A stretch of 64,000 bases of DNA from Thalassomonas sp. M1454 (GCF_007097525.1 NZ_VKDD01000003.1:1-64000), one strand, 5' to 3'. Positions 47,268-57,621 are shown, numbered from the stretch's first letter. Numbers and translations are program-made. Notes: a model not told the origin generated them from the sequence alone.

Positions 47268-48575
47268 CTATTTCCAGCTTTCTATTTTATGGCCTTTAAC
47301 AGCATAAAATAAGATAAATAAATAACATGGGAACATCACCATGTAACCACCTTGTTGACCAAGGTCAGTTGCAGAGCTTGTGATCCCCCAAAACAATGGT
47401 CCAAAAGCACCACCAGCAATACCCATAACCAGTAAAGCTGAACCTGTACTAGTTAATTTACCCATGCCTGATAAAGCCAATGGCCATACTGCCGGCCATA
47501 CAATAGCGTTGGCTAAACCTAAGAAAGCAATCATCAGTAGAGTGTCAGGTAATGCAACACCGCCAAATGGTACAAGTAATGCTTCTGATATTGCATAGCT
47601 CGAGGTATCACCAGTAACAATAAGAACCGTAAGTATTAATCCTAATACAGCTGAAATCGTTAATGCTGTCGCCTGTGATATAAAGCGAGGGATTGTAATA
47701 ATACCAATAACATAACCTATAACCATACAAACCATAGTGTAAGATGTCATAACACCGTAGCTTTCAACGCCTAAAGAAAGGGCAAAACTACCAATGGTAT
47801 CTCCGGCAATAACTTCAACGGCTACATATAAAAATATAGCAACTACACCAAGAGCTAGACGTGGATGAGATAAAGCTTCTTTGATGTGCTTTTTATCTGC
47901 ACCTTCGCTATCTGACTCTTCTCTTTCTAACTCAGGTAAAGGCGATTTTTTAACTAAGAAACCTAATAAACCAATGAAAAGCGCCATACCTAAATAAGGG
48001 AAAACTAAGCTATCAGCCATAGTGTTAATTTGTGTTTGTGTTAACTCTGTACCAACAAGATCTTTAAAGCTATCTAAAATTAAGGCACTAAATACAATAG
48101 GAGCAACAACACCTGCGCCTTTATTTAGAATTCCCATAATACTTACGCGAGCAGCAGCAGACTCTTCAGGACCAATACGAACGACATAAGGATTAACGGC
48201 TGTTTGCAGTAAAGTTTGACCAGCGCCCATAACTAACTGTGCAAATAAGAACAAAGCAAAAACTTGGGTTTTAGCGGCAGGTATAAATAATAAACCCGCA
48301 ATCATCATAACGGCCATACCAAGTGCCATACCATTCTTATAGCCTACTTTACGTATCACCCACGCCGATGGCAGTGCAGTGAAAGTAACGGATATATAGA
48401 AAGAGAATATGATCAAAGATGCTTGGAATGCATTTAAGTCTAGTATTTGTTTTAGGTATGGCATCAAAGAGCCATTTAGCCAAGTCGCAAAACCTAATAT
48501 AAAAAACAAACCAGCGACAATTGCCATAGGCACTACACTGTTTTGTTGAGTTGATGTATCTGTTGAAGTAGTCAT
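47268..48575 (-). CDS. nagP: N-acetylglucosamine MFS transporter (NagP-like)
   Basis: 435-aa major-facilitator permease of the FucP/sugar:H+ symporter group, with 12 hydrophobic segments. The FucP-like features FFILGFATWLNGSLMPYLK near 19-37 and NPYVVRIGPEESAAARVS near 127-144 are present. As the last gene of nagK-nagA-nagP it should import GlcNAc across the inner membrane. Specificity is inferred from this context, which replaces a PTS. A strong terminator follows. Confidence 0.88.
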   Translation of the reverse strand: MTTSTDTSTQQNSVVPMAIVAGLFFILGFATWLNGSLMPYLKQILDLNAFQASLIIFSFYISVTFTALPSAWVIRKVGYKNGMALGMAVMMIAGLLFIPAAKTQVFALFLFAQLVMGAGQTLLQTAVNPYVVRIGPEESAAARVSIMGILNKGAGVVAPIVFSALILDSFKDLVGTELTQTQINTMADSLVFPYLGMALFIGLLGFLVKKSPLPELEREESDSEGADKKHIKEALSHPRLALGVVAIFLYVAVEVIAGDTIGSFALSLGVESYGVMTSYTMVCMVIGYVIGIITIPRFISQATALTISAVLGLILTVLIVTGDTSSYAISEALLVPFGGVALPDTLLMIAFLGLANAIVWPAVWPLALSGMGKLTSTGSALLVMGIAGGAFGPLFWGITSSATDLGQQGGYMVMFPCYLFILFYAVKGHKIESWK

Positions 48576-48673
48576 TTGCTCGCCTTTTGTGATCTGCTAT
48601 CGTTTATTGGAGTTATTGTTATTATTTGTTGATCATACTAAATTATTTTTTGATAATTATTACAGGTTTGTAA

Positions 48674-49798
48674 CTAATGTACTCGCTTTCCAGCGATCCA
48701 AGTTTGCGTTACGTTATAATCTGTATCTAACATGACAAAATCTGCACCATATCCTGGTTGTAAACGTCCTAGAGAGTTATCTAATTGTAAAAAACTCGCA
48801 GGATATAAAGCGGCCATACGCAAAGCTTCATCAGCTTCAATACCTATGTACTTAATGGTATTTATTACCGCACCAGCCATATCAAGACATGAACCTGCAA
48901 GTTCACCCGTTAATGCGTTCAATCTGTCGCCGGTACGGATAACTTTTGAATCAAAAAACGGGAAACTTTCATCTGTGGTACCAACTGGAGGCATAGCATC
49001 AGTTACTAACATCATCTTGCCTTTTTCTTTAGCTTTAATCGCGAGCTTTGCAGCATCGTAATGCACATGATGGCCATCAATAATAATGCCACACCAACTA
49101 TTTTCATCGAGTAACGCAGCGCCAACCATACCTGGCTCTCTAGCTTGAAATGCCGACATTGCATTAAATAAGTGAGTAAAACCTGTAGCGCCAGCGCTTA
49201 ATGCATTGCATACAGTGGTAAAATCAGCATTTGAATGACCAAGACAAACCCTAACCCCAGCATCAACAAGTGTTTTAATGTCCTCAACAGCAACATTTTC
49301 AGGGGCTAAAGTAACAATAACTTTGCCTAAATCTTGACGAGTAAATACCGCCATTTCTTCATCACTAATCTTGCGAATAAATTCAGGGCTATGCACACCC
49401 TTTTTAGGAATAGATAAATGTGGACCTTCAAAGTGCACACCAAGTACGCCTGGAGCATTTTCATTAATCGCTTGGCTTACTGCGTCAGCTGCTTTTTGCA
49501 TAACTTCGACTTTATCAGTGATTAGCGTCGGTAAAAATCCGGTTGTACCAAATTGTGCATGAGCTGCGCCAATAGTTTTGATAGCGGCAACCGTAGGAGA
49601 GCTATTGAATAATGCCCCACCACCACCGTTAACCTGTACGTCAATGAAGCCAGGAGCCATTAGACCAGATATTTTTTCAGCTTGTTCATTACCAGCAGGA
49701 GCTACAGCAACAATTTTCCCATGCTCAATACTCACACATATATTTTGGCGAATACTTTGACCGTCAAAAAAGTGTTCTGGATGAAGGTGGCAGATCAT
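48674..49798 (-). CDS. nagA: N-acetylglucosamine-6-phosphate deacetylase
   Basis: Removes acetate from GlcNAc-6-P, giving GlcN-6-P. 374 aa, TIM-barrel amidohydrolase: PGFIDVQVNGGGGALFN (about 46-62), the Glu metal ligand in GVHFEGPHLS, His ligands in CLGHSNAD and THLFNAM, and the catalytic Asp in VTDAMPPVGT. AGGG lies 8 nt before its ATG. It lies 52 bp after nagK and 98 bp before nagP. The deaminase NagB that would use its product is not in the window. Confidence 0.94.
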   Translation of the reverse strand: MICHLHPEHFFDGQSIRQNICVSIEHGKIVAVAPAGNEQAEKISGLMAPGFIDVQVNGGGGALFNSSPTVAAIKTIGAAHAQFGTTGFLPTLITDKVEVMQKAADAVSQAINENAPGVLGVHFEGPHLSIPKKGVHSPEFIRKISDEEMAVFTRQDLGKVIVTLAPENVAVEDIKTLVDAGVRVCLGHSNADFTTVCNALSAGATGFTHLFNAMSAFQAREPGMVGAALLDENSWCGIIIDGHHVHYDAAKLAIKAKEKGKMMLVTDAMPPVGTTDESFPFFDSKVIRTGDRLNALTGELAGSCLDMAGAVINTIKYIGIEADEALRMAALYPASFLQLDNSLGRLQPGYGADFVMLDTDYNVTQTWIAGKRVH

Positions 49799-49850
49799 AA
49801 TTTATACCCTAATTACTTAGTCGAAATATACTTACAAATGGATGCAAACA

Positions 49851-50738
49851 TTAGGTTTTATTTTCTTCATTTATCGCAAATAATACCGCACCAACCTCTG
49901 GTGGGTTTTGCGCATCAACGATATTTTCAGCAACCTCACTTGGCAGCCATTGAACTAATCGAGGCTTTAAACCACCAATTAATGATAAATTAACGTCGCC
50001 TTTGGATTTTAATTTATTGAATACACGAACAAAGTACTCACAACCTTCATTAATAATAGCTTTAGCAACATCATCACCAGCATCAGCGGCATCAAAAACG
50101 CTAATAGCTAAGCGGCCGTAATAAGTGGCACCATGACCCGCAATAGTTTCAACCAAAGTGTTTGAGTCGGTACAGTTAAGTTGCTCAAAGACTTTATCGG
50201 TAAGTAGAGTTGGTTCAATAATGCCATCATACGATAGTAAAACCTTTTCTACCGCTTGAAAGCCTAACCAAGCACCACTGCAGATATCACCATGAGGGAA
50301 ACCATGACCGCCGATAATTAAAGAATCACCACCAACACTTACATAACCACAAGAGCCGGTGCCGGTGATCATAATAGCACCATCACTACCATTGTGTGCG
50401 CCAAGACAGGCAATATGTAAGTCTGTTGCTAAGTGCATACTTTTGAAAGGATGTTGCCATGCATTCATTAATTTAAAGTATTTAGGAAGATTAACACCCG
50501 CTAAACCAATACCTGCAATTAAATCACTTACTAAACTTTTATCTAGATTAGCATCATCTAAGGCCAATTCAGCTGCAGCGACAATAGAGCTTTGGGCTTT
50601 TTCTAAGCTATGAAATGGATTGGCTGCACCCGCAATGCCTTCACCAAGGATTTGCATATCTTTATTTAAGATAACGGCTTTGCATTTACTGCCACCACCA
50701 TCAATACCTAAATAGAGCTGTTGTTGTTTGCTATCCAT
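49851..50738 (-). CDS. nagK: N-acetylglucosamine kinase (BadF/BadG/BcrA/BcrD ATPase family)
   Basis: Phosphorylates cytoplasmic GlcNAc. About 295 aa with the ASKHA fold: phosphate-1 GIDGGGSKCKAVI near 11-23, NPFHS, TGTGSCGYV near 124-132, and a C-terminal SLIGGLKPRL. I take ATG 50736-50738 because GAGG is 5 nt upstream; the Met six codons earlier has no Shine-Dalgarno. First gene of nagK-nagA-nagP, with a perfect palindromic operator 74 bp upstream. Confidence 0.88.
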   Translation of the reverse strand: MDSKQQQLYLGIDGGGSKCKAVILNKDMQILGEGIAGAANPFHSLEKAQSSIVAAAELALDDANLDKSLVSDLIAGIGLAGVNLPKYFKLMNAWQHPFKSMHLATDLHIACLGAHNGSDGAIMITGTGSCGYVSVGGDSLIIGGHGFPHGDICSGAWLGFQAVEKVLLSYDGIIEPTLLTDKVFEQLNCTDSNTLVETIAGHGATYYGRLAISVFDAADAGDDVAKAIINEGCEYFVRVFNKLKSKGDVNLSLIGGLKPRLVQWLPSEVAENIVDAQNPPEVGAVLFAINEENKT

Positions 50739-50811
50739 TAATGCCTCTTTATTCATAAACTGATGAAAACATTGTTACATCAACTTTTACTATACTTTGA
50801 TATTACTAACA

Positions 50812-50829
50812 AATGACAGCGCTGTCATT
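50812..50829. promoter_or_regulatory. NagR-like operator before nagK
   Basis: AATGACAGCGCTGTCATT is an 18-bp perfect palindrome lying 74 bp upstream of the nagK start. The core TGACAGCGCTGTCA recurs at 60373-60386 and 63308-63321. Its odd/even symmetry and central CG are typical of LacI-family operators. Confidence 0.85.
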
Positions 50830-50882
50830 ATGTTTTTTATATTTTTTTTACTGGCCATTTACATCTGGCCAGTAAAAACCAA

Positions 50883-53540
50883 TTATTTGTTTAAAAACAA
50901 GCTCCTACCAGCCCTTTTTAAATCTATAGAGCGTGCTCTGACTTCAACTTCACCATTAACCTTTACAGGTTTTGTCCACTGTTGCCACTCGCCCTGAGCA
51001 ACTCGATACTCTAATGGCAAGCCAGTAAAGCTATTATTGATATGTAGCTCCCCTGCAATAACCTTTGCACCTACTGTAGGAATGCGATAGAAAATCTCAG
51101 CTTTATCTAACTTAGCCAACTCTTTATTGCTAATAACATTGGCAAAATTAGCCCATTGTTGATCACGAGCAGTGCGCATGTCTTTAGTAAAATTGTTTGA
51201 TTCCTGGTTATAAATGTCACCGCTGTATTTATAGTCAACCGACCAATCGGCTTTATGCCAAGCTCGTTCAGCTAAAGAGAATAAACGTGGGAATATTTTG
51301 TATTCAGCTAAGTTATCGTTACGAGTATTCTCACTCCATAACTGCCCTTGTATTCCAACAAATTTATTTCCTGTTGCTAAAGGACCAGATTCGATGACGC
51401 CATCTTCTGAGATTTTTACGCTATCGTCGGCAATAAATGGCTTATCTTCACGATCTAACCAAATTTCTGCATGCACAGGTAAGTTATCAGGCATAAATTG
51501 AAACAGTTTTTCAGTGTTCGAATGACGAATCGCCCAATAGTAACCGTGCTCCTTAGGATCAGCTTCATATGGAAAATCAAAATAGGTAACATCAGGAGTT
51601 GAAACTACAACTTCCCAGTTTCGATTTGCCAATTCATGAGCAGCTTTATGCCCTTCCCACGACAAAACGCCCCATGAGTTTGCTTGTACAACTTTAGGCA
51701 TATTGTCAGCATTAGTATGCATCATGCCATCGTTCCAGCCCGCAGTTTCAATGTTTCTGTCAGATAATATTTTTGCAACTCGCTCAATAAAATAGCTACC
51801 AAGTTGCTCAGCTTTGGTGATGCCTTGATCATTATTAGCTAAAAACTCTTTACATACCGGTGATTCAACCCATGCACCTGCAGTTTCATCGGCACCTATA
51901 TGATAACGAGTTAATGGCTGACCAGCATCTACATGCATTGCTTTTACTTCATCCATAACTTTTGCAACAAAGTCATAAGACGATTCCATACAAGCATTAA
52001 TGGTATTGTCATTGTAGTACTGTACTGATGAATAAACGGTTTTATCATTTTCATCGTGTAGCAAATACTGTTTTGCACCAATTTCATCGCCAGCAGCCAT
52101 TAAGCGGTTATAACGAGCTTTCATCGCTACAATAGACGAGCGAGAATGTCCTGGCATATCTAATGAAGGAATCACTTGAATATGACGAGCACTAGCAAAT
52201 TGTAAAATTTGTTTATAATCTTCTATTGAGTAATAACCATTTACCTTAGATGTCGGGTCTACACCTGCGCCTAACTGCGGTAGTAAACAGCTTTCTTCTT
52301 GTAAATCAAAACAGCGTTTGCTGCTTAGCTCTGTTAGCTCAGGAAGATCTTTGATCTCAAGACGCCAGCCTTCATCATCACCTAAATGTAAGTGCAGTTT
52401 ATTTAGCTTATAGGCAGCCATTTGTTCCATTAAATCTAAAATAAACTGTTTTGAATGGAAATTTCTGGCTACATCAACGAGTAAACCACGGAATTGATAA
52501 TGTGGAGCATCGATAACTTCTAACGTTGGTAGAGCTTTATCGTCAAGTGAAATTAAGCCACTTATCGATTGCAGAGCATAAAATGCGCCAGCATCATCAA
52601 AAGCGTCAATACTAATTAAATCAGGAGCAATAGAAAGTTGGTAACTACCCGGTAATGGGCTGATATTTGCTGATTTTGTGATAACAAGTTTGATGCCATT
52701 GTCATTTTGCTTAACGCCAAATTTTGCTAGGCGTGCAAAAGCAGCATTTAACCCACCAGTTGCAATACCATTAACTTCAACATTAATACCTTGCGCTAAA
52801 TTAACGCTTTGCTTGGCATCAATAACTTTCAGTGATTGTGGTGTTGGTATTAATGAACTATTAAGCTGATTTGTGGCAGCACTATTTTTACTGTTGCGCT
52901 CAAATAAATACTCACTCGTTGCCCACTTAGTTTGATCGCTTGGCGTTCTTTTAAAGTGTTTTTCAACACTGCTAAAGTCACTAACAAACGGATATTCCTC
53001 TAAACCAGTTTCTTCATTAATAACTGTTTGAGTACTGGTAATAACTTGTGCAGGAGCCCCATCAGCTTTGAAAATGTAATTTGGCAGAGCATCGGTTTCA
53101 GATAAAGTCCAAAAGTCAACGCGATACGGCAAAGTGTATGTTTGACCAGCAACAAAACCTTTAAAGTTTTCGGTTGGAGTAATTTTATGCAAATCGCCAT
53201 TTACATGGCTTATATCAAATTCATCACTTGCATCTGATTGTACAGGGTTAATTTGAGAGTAATAAATAGCCCAATCAGAGCTAGTAAAATCTTGTTCAGG
53301 GGTAAAACTCAATTCAACTAAAAAACAATTACCTTCTGCTCTTTGGGCATTACAGTTTTCATCGGCAATATTTGAAATGAGTTGATAATTAACTTTAAGT
53401 GAGTTTGAAAAATTAATTACTTGCTCTTGAGAGTTTGCACTCGATGTTGAAGCACTATCTGCAGAGTTATTGATGTCTGAGCAACCAGCCATCAACATTC
53501 CTGCGATACAAGCATTGGATAAAAATAATTTTTTGTTCAT
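50883..53540 (-). CDS. Beta-N-acetylhexosaminidase (GH20, chitobiase-like lipoprotein)
   Basis: 885-aa exo-hydrolase that releases GlcNAc from chitooligosaccharides. A lipoprotein signal (MLMAGC, Cys19) suggests anchoring in the periplasm or outer membrane. Order: N-terminal carbohydrate-binding chitobiase domain (about 40-200), GH20b domain (about 225-345), catalytic barrel with Asp551-Glu552 in HIGADE, and a short C-terminal chitobiase domain. Directly downstream of the halogenase pair and upstream of nagK. No NagR-like palindrome lies directly before it, so it is probably read from the upstream operon. Confidence 0.93.
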   Translation of the reverse strand: MNKKLFLSNACIAGMLMAGCSDINNSADSASTSSANSQEQVINFSNSLKVNYQLISNIADENCNAQRAEGNCFLVELSFTPEQDFTSSDWAIYYSQINPVQSDASDEFDISHVNGDLHKITPTENFKGFVAGQTYTLPYRVDFWTLSETDALPNYIFKADGAPAQVITSTQTVINEETGLEEYPFVSDFSSVEKHFKRTPSDQTKWATSEYLFERNSKNSAATNQLNSSLIPTPQSLKVIDAKQSVNLAQGINVEVNGIATGGLNAAFARLAKFGVKQNDNGIKLVITKSANISPLPGSYQLSIAPDLISIDAFDDAGAFYALQSISGLISLDDKALPTLEVIDAPHYQFRGLLVDVARNFHSKQFILDLMEQMAAYKLNKLHLHLGDDEGWRLEIKDLPELTELSSKRCFDLQEESCLLPQLGAGVDPTSKVNGYYSIEDYKQILQFASARHIQVIPSLDMPGHSRSSIVAMKARYNRLMAAGDEIGAKQYLLHDENDKTVYSSVQYYNDNTINACMESSYDFVAKVMDEVKAMHVDAGQPLTRYHIGADETAGAWVESPVCKEFLANNDQGITKAEQLGSYFIERVAKILSDRNIETAGWNDGMMHTNADNMPKVVQANSWGVLSWEGHKAAHELANRNWEVVVSTPDVTYFDFPYEADPKEHGYYWAIRHSNTEKLFQFMPDNLPVHAEIWLDREDKPFIADDSVKISEDGVIESGPLATGNKFVGIQGQLWSENTRNDNLAEYKIFPRLFSLAERAWHKADWSVDYKYSGDIYNQESNNFTKDMRTARDQQWANFANVISNKELAKLDKAEIFYRIPTVGAKVIAGELHINNSFTGLPLEYRVAQGEWQQWTKPVKVNGEVEVRARSIDLKRAGRSLFLNK

Positions 53541-53586
53541 AGTGTTTCCATTAACTTAACTGTAAATATTTAAAGTGACGCAGTAA

Positions 53587-55173
53587 TTAACGCTTCTGTA
53601 AACCAAAACGATGGATCTTATTAATAAGCTCTCGGTGCTTAGGTAATTTTGTAGTCAGCATATCTGCATGTTGCTTAATTTTGTTAAAAAATTCGGTTGC
53701 TTGTTTAGTATTTTGAAAGCGAAAATCCATTGACTCTATGTTGGTATTAAAATCCATACCGTATAGAACATATAAATAATTTTCTAAATTAAAAATTTCA
53801 AAACCACTCGCAAAGTCATAGGCACTTGGCACTTGATGCTGCCATAGTTGTAATCTTTCTTGTAATGTTTGCGAGCACTTAGTTATGTCGCGATTCTCTA
53901 GCCAAAAATCACTATCATCTCGCTTTGAAAGAACATAATGTAATTTAATAAAATCAATTACTTTCTCCCAACTTGAACTCACTCGTTCATTAAATTTTTT
54001 GGCGAGAATATCCATGTGCCCACGATTACTTGGAAATTGTTGTGCTAACATTTTCGCGGTAACGTCAAACACCAATAACCCTGTTGCTTCTAATGGTTCA
54101 ACAAAACCTTGAGAGAGTCCGATTGCCACACAGTTTTTATGCCAAAATTTTTCCCGATAACCTATATTCATGGCTATTTTACGAGCTTCTAATGAATCTG
54201 CCGCAGGGCCTATATAGTCTCGAATAGTTTGTTCGGCTTCATCATGTGTTGTATGAGCGCTAGAATATACATAACCAGTACCACGGCGTTTAGTTAAGCC
54301 TATATCCCATATCCACCCAGCTTGTTTAGCCGTTGAAATTGTGAACGATGGTATATCCTGTTCGGGATCCTCATAAGGTACTTGCATAGCCATAGCGTGG
54401 TCAGCAAATAGAACGTCACTTTTATCGATAAATTTAACGTTTAACGCTTTGCCCAATAAAATGGAATCAAAGCCACTACAATCAACAAAAAGATCGGCAC
54501 TAATAATACCTGCTACATCTGTGTGCAACGCTTTGATATCGCCATTAAGATGTAACTCAACATCATCTACTTGTGCCAAAATATGCTTAACACCTAAATT
54601 ATTACAGGCGTGTTTAGTTAATAGCTTGGCAAATTTAGCTGCATCTAGATGGTAGGCATAACTATTATGGCCTTGATATTCAGCTTGCGTTATATCTTTA
54701 GGCGCTAGGCCAAAATCACAAATTTTCCCTTGAAAAGCGGTTGCATCAACAAAAGATGTATTTTCTCCTGCTAAGCCTTTTAACCAATAAGCGGTTAAGT
54801 GGTCAAACTCGTTAATTAGTGGGTAATCAAAAATATGATGATAATGATGAGGTTTGCCAGCGATAGGGTTATTTAACCAATCGACAAACTTTATACCTTG
54901 CTTAAAGGTAACATCACATTCTTTAATAAATTCTGACTCACTAATACCTAGCTCAGCTAAGCTTTTTCGTATTAAAGGTACAGTGCCTTCTCCTACCCCT
55001 ATGGTAGGTATATTAGGTGATTCAATTAAAGTAATACTTATTTCATCGCAATGCTTAGCATTAAGCTGCTTAGCTAAATGGTTTGCTGTCAACCAACCTG
55101 CAGTGCCACCGCCAACAATGACAATATTACGGATAAGTTGAGTTGAATTATTTAATTGTTCACTTGCTTGCAT
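53587..55173 (-). CDS. Flavin-dependent 'tryptophan halogenase' family protein 1
   Basis: 528-aa flavoprotein of the PrnA/RebH superfamily. The FAD motif GGGTAG is at 21-26, with GVGEGTVP at 59-66. The lysine used for halogenation is kept (Lys91 in FKQGIKF), as is Glu359 in GFVEPLEATG. The substrate motif, WxWxIP in true tryptophan halogenases, reads GWIWDIGL here, so the Pro is absent. Homologues adjoin TonB receptor/SapC genes in marine and xanthomonad sugar loci, with no halogenation shown that I know of. Halogenase activity is therefore unproven. It lies 37 bp after its paralogue and 46 bp before the hexosaminidase. Confidence 0.82.
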   Translation of the reverse strand: MQASEQLNNSTQLIRNIVIVGGGTAGWLTANHLAKQLNAKHCDEISITLIESPNIPTIGVGEGTVPLIRKSLAELGISESEFIKECDVTFKQGIKFVDWLNNPIAGKPHHYHHIFDYPLINEFDHLTAYWLKGLAGENTSFVDATAFQGKICDFGLAPKDITQAEYQGHNSYAYHLDAAKFAKLLTKHACNNLGVKHILAQVDDVELHLNGDIKALHTDVAGIISADLFVDCSGFDSILLGKALNVKFIDKSDVLFADHAMAMQVPYEDPEQDIPSFTISTAKQAGWIWDIGLTKRRGTGYVYSSAHTTHDEAEQTIRDYIGPAADSLEARKIAMNIGYREKFWHKNCVAIGLSQGFVEPLEATGLLVFDVTAKMLAQQFPSNRGHMDILAKKFNERVSSSWEKVIDFIKLHYVLSKRDDSDFWLENRDITKCSQTLQERLQLWQHQVPSAYDFASGFEIFNLENYLYVLYGMDFNTNIESMDFRFQNTKQATEFFNKIKQHADMLTTKLPKHRELINKIHRFGLQKR

Positions 55174-55210
55174 TAATTTATCTCGACAGACTTAAGGCCT
55201 AAAATAGTTT

Positions 55211-56767
55211 TTAGGCTTTATTCATCATTATTGATACATTACTACCGGATTGAGCTGAGTGCAGAGTCTCTAAATATTTTTTATGAGACAAGCTCACTGA
55301 TTTCGCTTTCTCTGCCATAAAAGAGAATCGATCAAAAATCTTCTTACATGAGCTCTCTTCATAAGGCATGTGTAACTCTGGTATATGTCCCATGCCATAG
55401 AGGATATAGCGATAATTTTCATCGGTAAAAGTAGTGGCATAGCCACCGGATAAATCCATAAACTCACAGGTTTTATGTTGCCATACAGCAAGTTGACTTT
55501 GTAATTCAGGGCAGTATTTCACGCTCTCTTGCGCTTGTTGCCAAAATTCAGTGTCGTTTCGATCAGTTAAGCAATAATGTAATACGATAAAACGTTTTAG
55601 ATCATCATATACACCGTTCATTAAACGGTTATAAGAGTCTCTACTTGCTTGTTGTATTTGATTTGAAGATATATGAGTAGATAATAACTTTACTCCGACA
55701 TTAATCAGATGTAGGCCCGTTGACTCAAGAGGTTCAATAAAACCACCAGCAAGTCCAATAGCGATACAATTACCAACCCAGAACTCTTTACGGCAACCAA
55801 TCTTCATATTCAGGTGCAGGGTTTTTAATACATTTGCATCAGCCCCTAAATGCTGTTTCAGCTCTTCTTCAGCTTGTTCTTTAGTAAGCCTAGAGCCGTC
55901 ATATACATAGCCAGTACCACGACGAGAAGTTAAATCAATCTCCCAAGCCCAACCATTAGATAAAGCGGTTGCTGTAGTATAACTACGAGGCACCTGTTGC
56001 TCTTTATATTCAACTTGCATAGCAACTGCTTTATTACATGGAAGCTCTTGCTCAAACGACTGCCAATTATCTTGTTTAATGGCGTCAATGAGCAAACCTT
56101 TAAAGCCGGTAGAGTCGATAAATATATCGGCACTAAATTCACCTTTATCGGTATTGATAGATACTATTTTATTATCGCTTACATTAACTTTGTCAACAGT
56201 GGCTTCAATGTGAGTTACGCCAGCTTGAGTCGCTTTTTTACGTAAAAACCTAGCCATTAAGGTAGCATCTAAATGATAACCATAAGGAACAATACCTTGA
56301 TATGGTGCTGATGCTGGCATTTTAGGTGAAAGGTTATCAACCATTAAATGTGAAGATAAGCTAACGCCCTGATCGTAGCGCTCAAATAAGTGTCTTGAAC
56401 TTAAAATCCAAGCAGAAGAGATATCAAGAATATTGCCTAAAGATTGATGTTCAAAAGGATGGAAATATTGATGTGTTTGTTGATTAACTGGTTTCATCCA
56501 GTTACGAAACATAATGCCAGTTTTAAGTGTGGCATTTGTTTCTTTTAATAGTTCATTTTCATCTAACCCCATAGCAGCGAAGAAAAAGCGAATAGAATGA
56601 ACTGTCGCTTCTCCAACGCCAAGAATGCCAATATCTTTACTTTCAATTACTGTGATGTCTATATTGGCTTGGGTGTGGTTATATAGTTTATTTAAATATA
56701 ACGCCGTCATCCATCCAGACGAACCACCACCAACGATAGTAATAGAATTAACATTCTTTTTTTTCAT
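55211..56767 (-). CDS. Flavin-dependent 'tryptophan halogenase' family protein 2
   Basis: 518-aa paralogue of the downstream gene. The FAD loop GGGSSG is at 13-18, with GVGEATVH at 50-57. The catalytic lysine equivalent Lys82 (LKTGIMF) and Glu345 (GFIEPLESTG) are present; the substrate motif reads GWAWEIDL instead of WxWxIP. The pair is clearly diverged rather than a recent duplication. It lies 40 bp after the SapC gene, in the sugar-uptake operon. Substrate unknown. Confidence 0.82.
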   Translation of the reverse strand: MKKKNVNSITIVGGGSSGWMTALYLNKLYNHTQANIDITVIESKDIGILGVGEATVHSIRFFFAAMGLDENELLKETNATLKTGIMFRNWMKPVNQQTHQYFHPFEHQSLGNILDISSAWILSSRHLFERYDQGVSLSSHLMVDNLSPKMPASAPYQGIVPYGYHLDATLMARFLRKKATQAGVTHIEATVDKVNVSDNKIVSINTDKGEFSADIFIDSTGFKGLLIDAIKQDNWQSFEQELPCNKAVAMQVEYKEQQVPRSYTTATALSNGWAWEIDLTSRRGTGYVYDGSRLTKEQAEEELKQHLGADANVLKTLHLNMKIGCRKEFWVGNCIAIGLAGGFIEPLESTGLHLINVGVKLLSTHISSNQIQQASRDSYNRLMNGVYDDLKRFIVLHYCLTDRNDTEFWQQAQESVKYCPELQSQLAVWQHKTCEFMDLSGGYATTFTDENYRYILYGMGHIPELHMPYEESSCKKIFDRFSFMAEKAKSVSLSHKKYLETLHSAQSGSNVSIMMNKA

Positions 56768-56807
56768 AAGGCCTTCTTAACTAGATGGGCAAGCAGCCTT
56801 AACTAGT

Positions 56808-57524
56808 TTATTTTGCAGCTAAAGCTGCCTTTTTTTGTATTAAACGATGCATCTGATGCATAGAGTTTAAATGCGCGTAAATAGGAGCTAAGAAGCCACG
56901 TTTACGTAACGCTAAGTAATCTTCATCAGATAATTCATTTAGCTTTTTCTCATCTACTAAATAAATACCATTAATGCCGATTTTTTCTTCACCAACATTA
57001 ATATCAAGGTTTTGTTGAACTAGTAAATCTTTGTCAGCTAACTCTTTAGTAAAAGCACGAGTAATATGAGCGTGCTCATAATATGTACCTAATGCTTCTT
57101 TACGTTTTGCTAAGTACTCTGTTTCTTCGCCGTTTTCATCGAATAAAGCATTACCTTCTTCTTCATTAACGACTGCAGTTTCAGTTGCGATAACAACCAT
57201 AAACTTATCATTTTCTGCACTTTCTGGTACTAGTGCTAAAGGAAATTGAGTTACCGATGCTGGAGCATAAGTACCTTCCCACTTCTCTGTTGCTGTATAT
57301 AAATTTTCACCTGGCTTAACACCAAATAATGCTACAGCTTGGTAAACGCCTGTTTCAGCGTTTTTAACGAAAACTACTGGAAACTCAGCTGCTGCTCGTG
57401 AAAATTCATGAACCACTACTGGTGCTAAATGCTGACCTGCAGCGTGTTCGAAATTTTTAAGTGCTTTAATTTTTGTATTTGCATGTGCCGTTTTATTTAA
57501 CGGTTGAATATTTTGTTGGCTCAT
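56808..57524 (-). CDS. SapC-family protein
   Basis: 238-aa SapC-like protein (PFAM SapC type), with HLAPVVVHEFSRAAAEFPVVFVK near 32-54 and IYLVDEKKLNELSDEDYLALRKRGFLAPIYAHL near the end. It has no clear signal peptide. The family was named for a Campylobacter S-layer gene neighbour, but in sugar loci its role is unknown. It stands between the TonB receptor and the halogenase pair, a conserved neighbourhood. Confidence 0.82.
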   Translation of the reverse strand: MSQQNIQPLNKTAHANTKIKALKNFEHAAGQHLAPVVVHEFSRAAAEFPVVFVKNAETGVYQAVALFGVKPGENLYTATEKWEGTYAPASVTQFPLALVPESAENDKFMVVIATETAVVNEEEGNALFDENGEETEYLAKRKEALGTYYEHAHITRAFTKELADKDLLVQQNLDINVGEEKIGINGIYLVDEKKLNELSDEDYLALRKRGFLAPIYAHLNSMHQMHRLIQKKAALAAK

Positions 57525-57621
57525 TTTACTACTCCCAAAATGTAGGCCTGATTTATGAAGTTGATAGACTAAACTGAGGGATTAAACCATTACAAGTTAA
57601 AATTGAATTTATTTATAAAAA

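Noticed and set aside
55211-56767. Loss of the catalytic lysine in halogenase-like protein 2 (IMF instead of IKF)
   Set aside because: On alignment with RebH, the catalytic lysine is the earlier one (Lys79, in YKVAIKF), and that residue is kept as Lys82; the changed residue is a different position.
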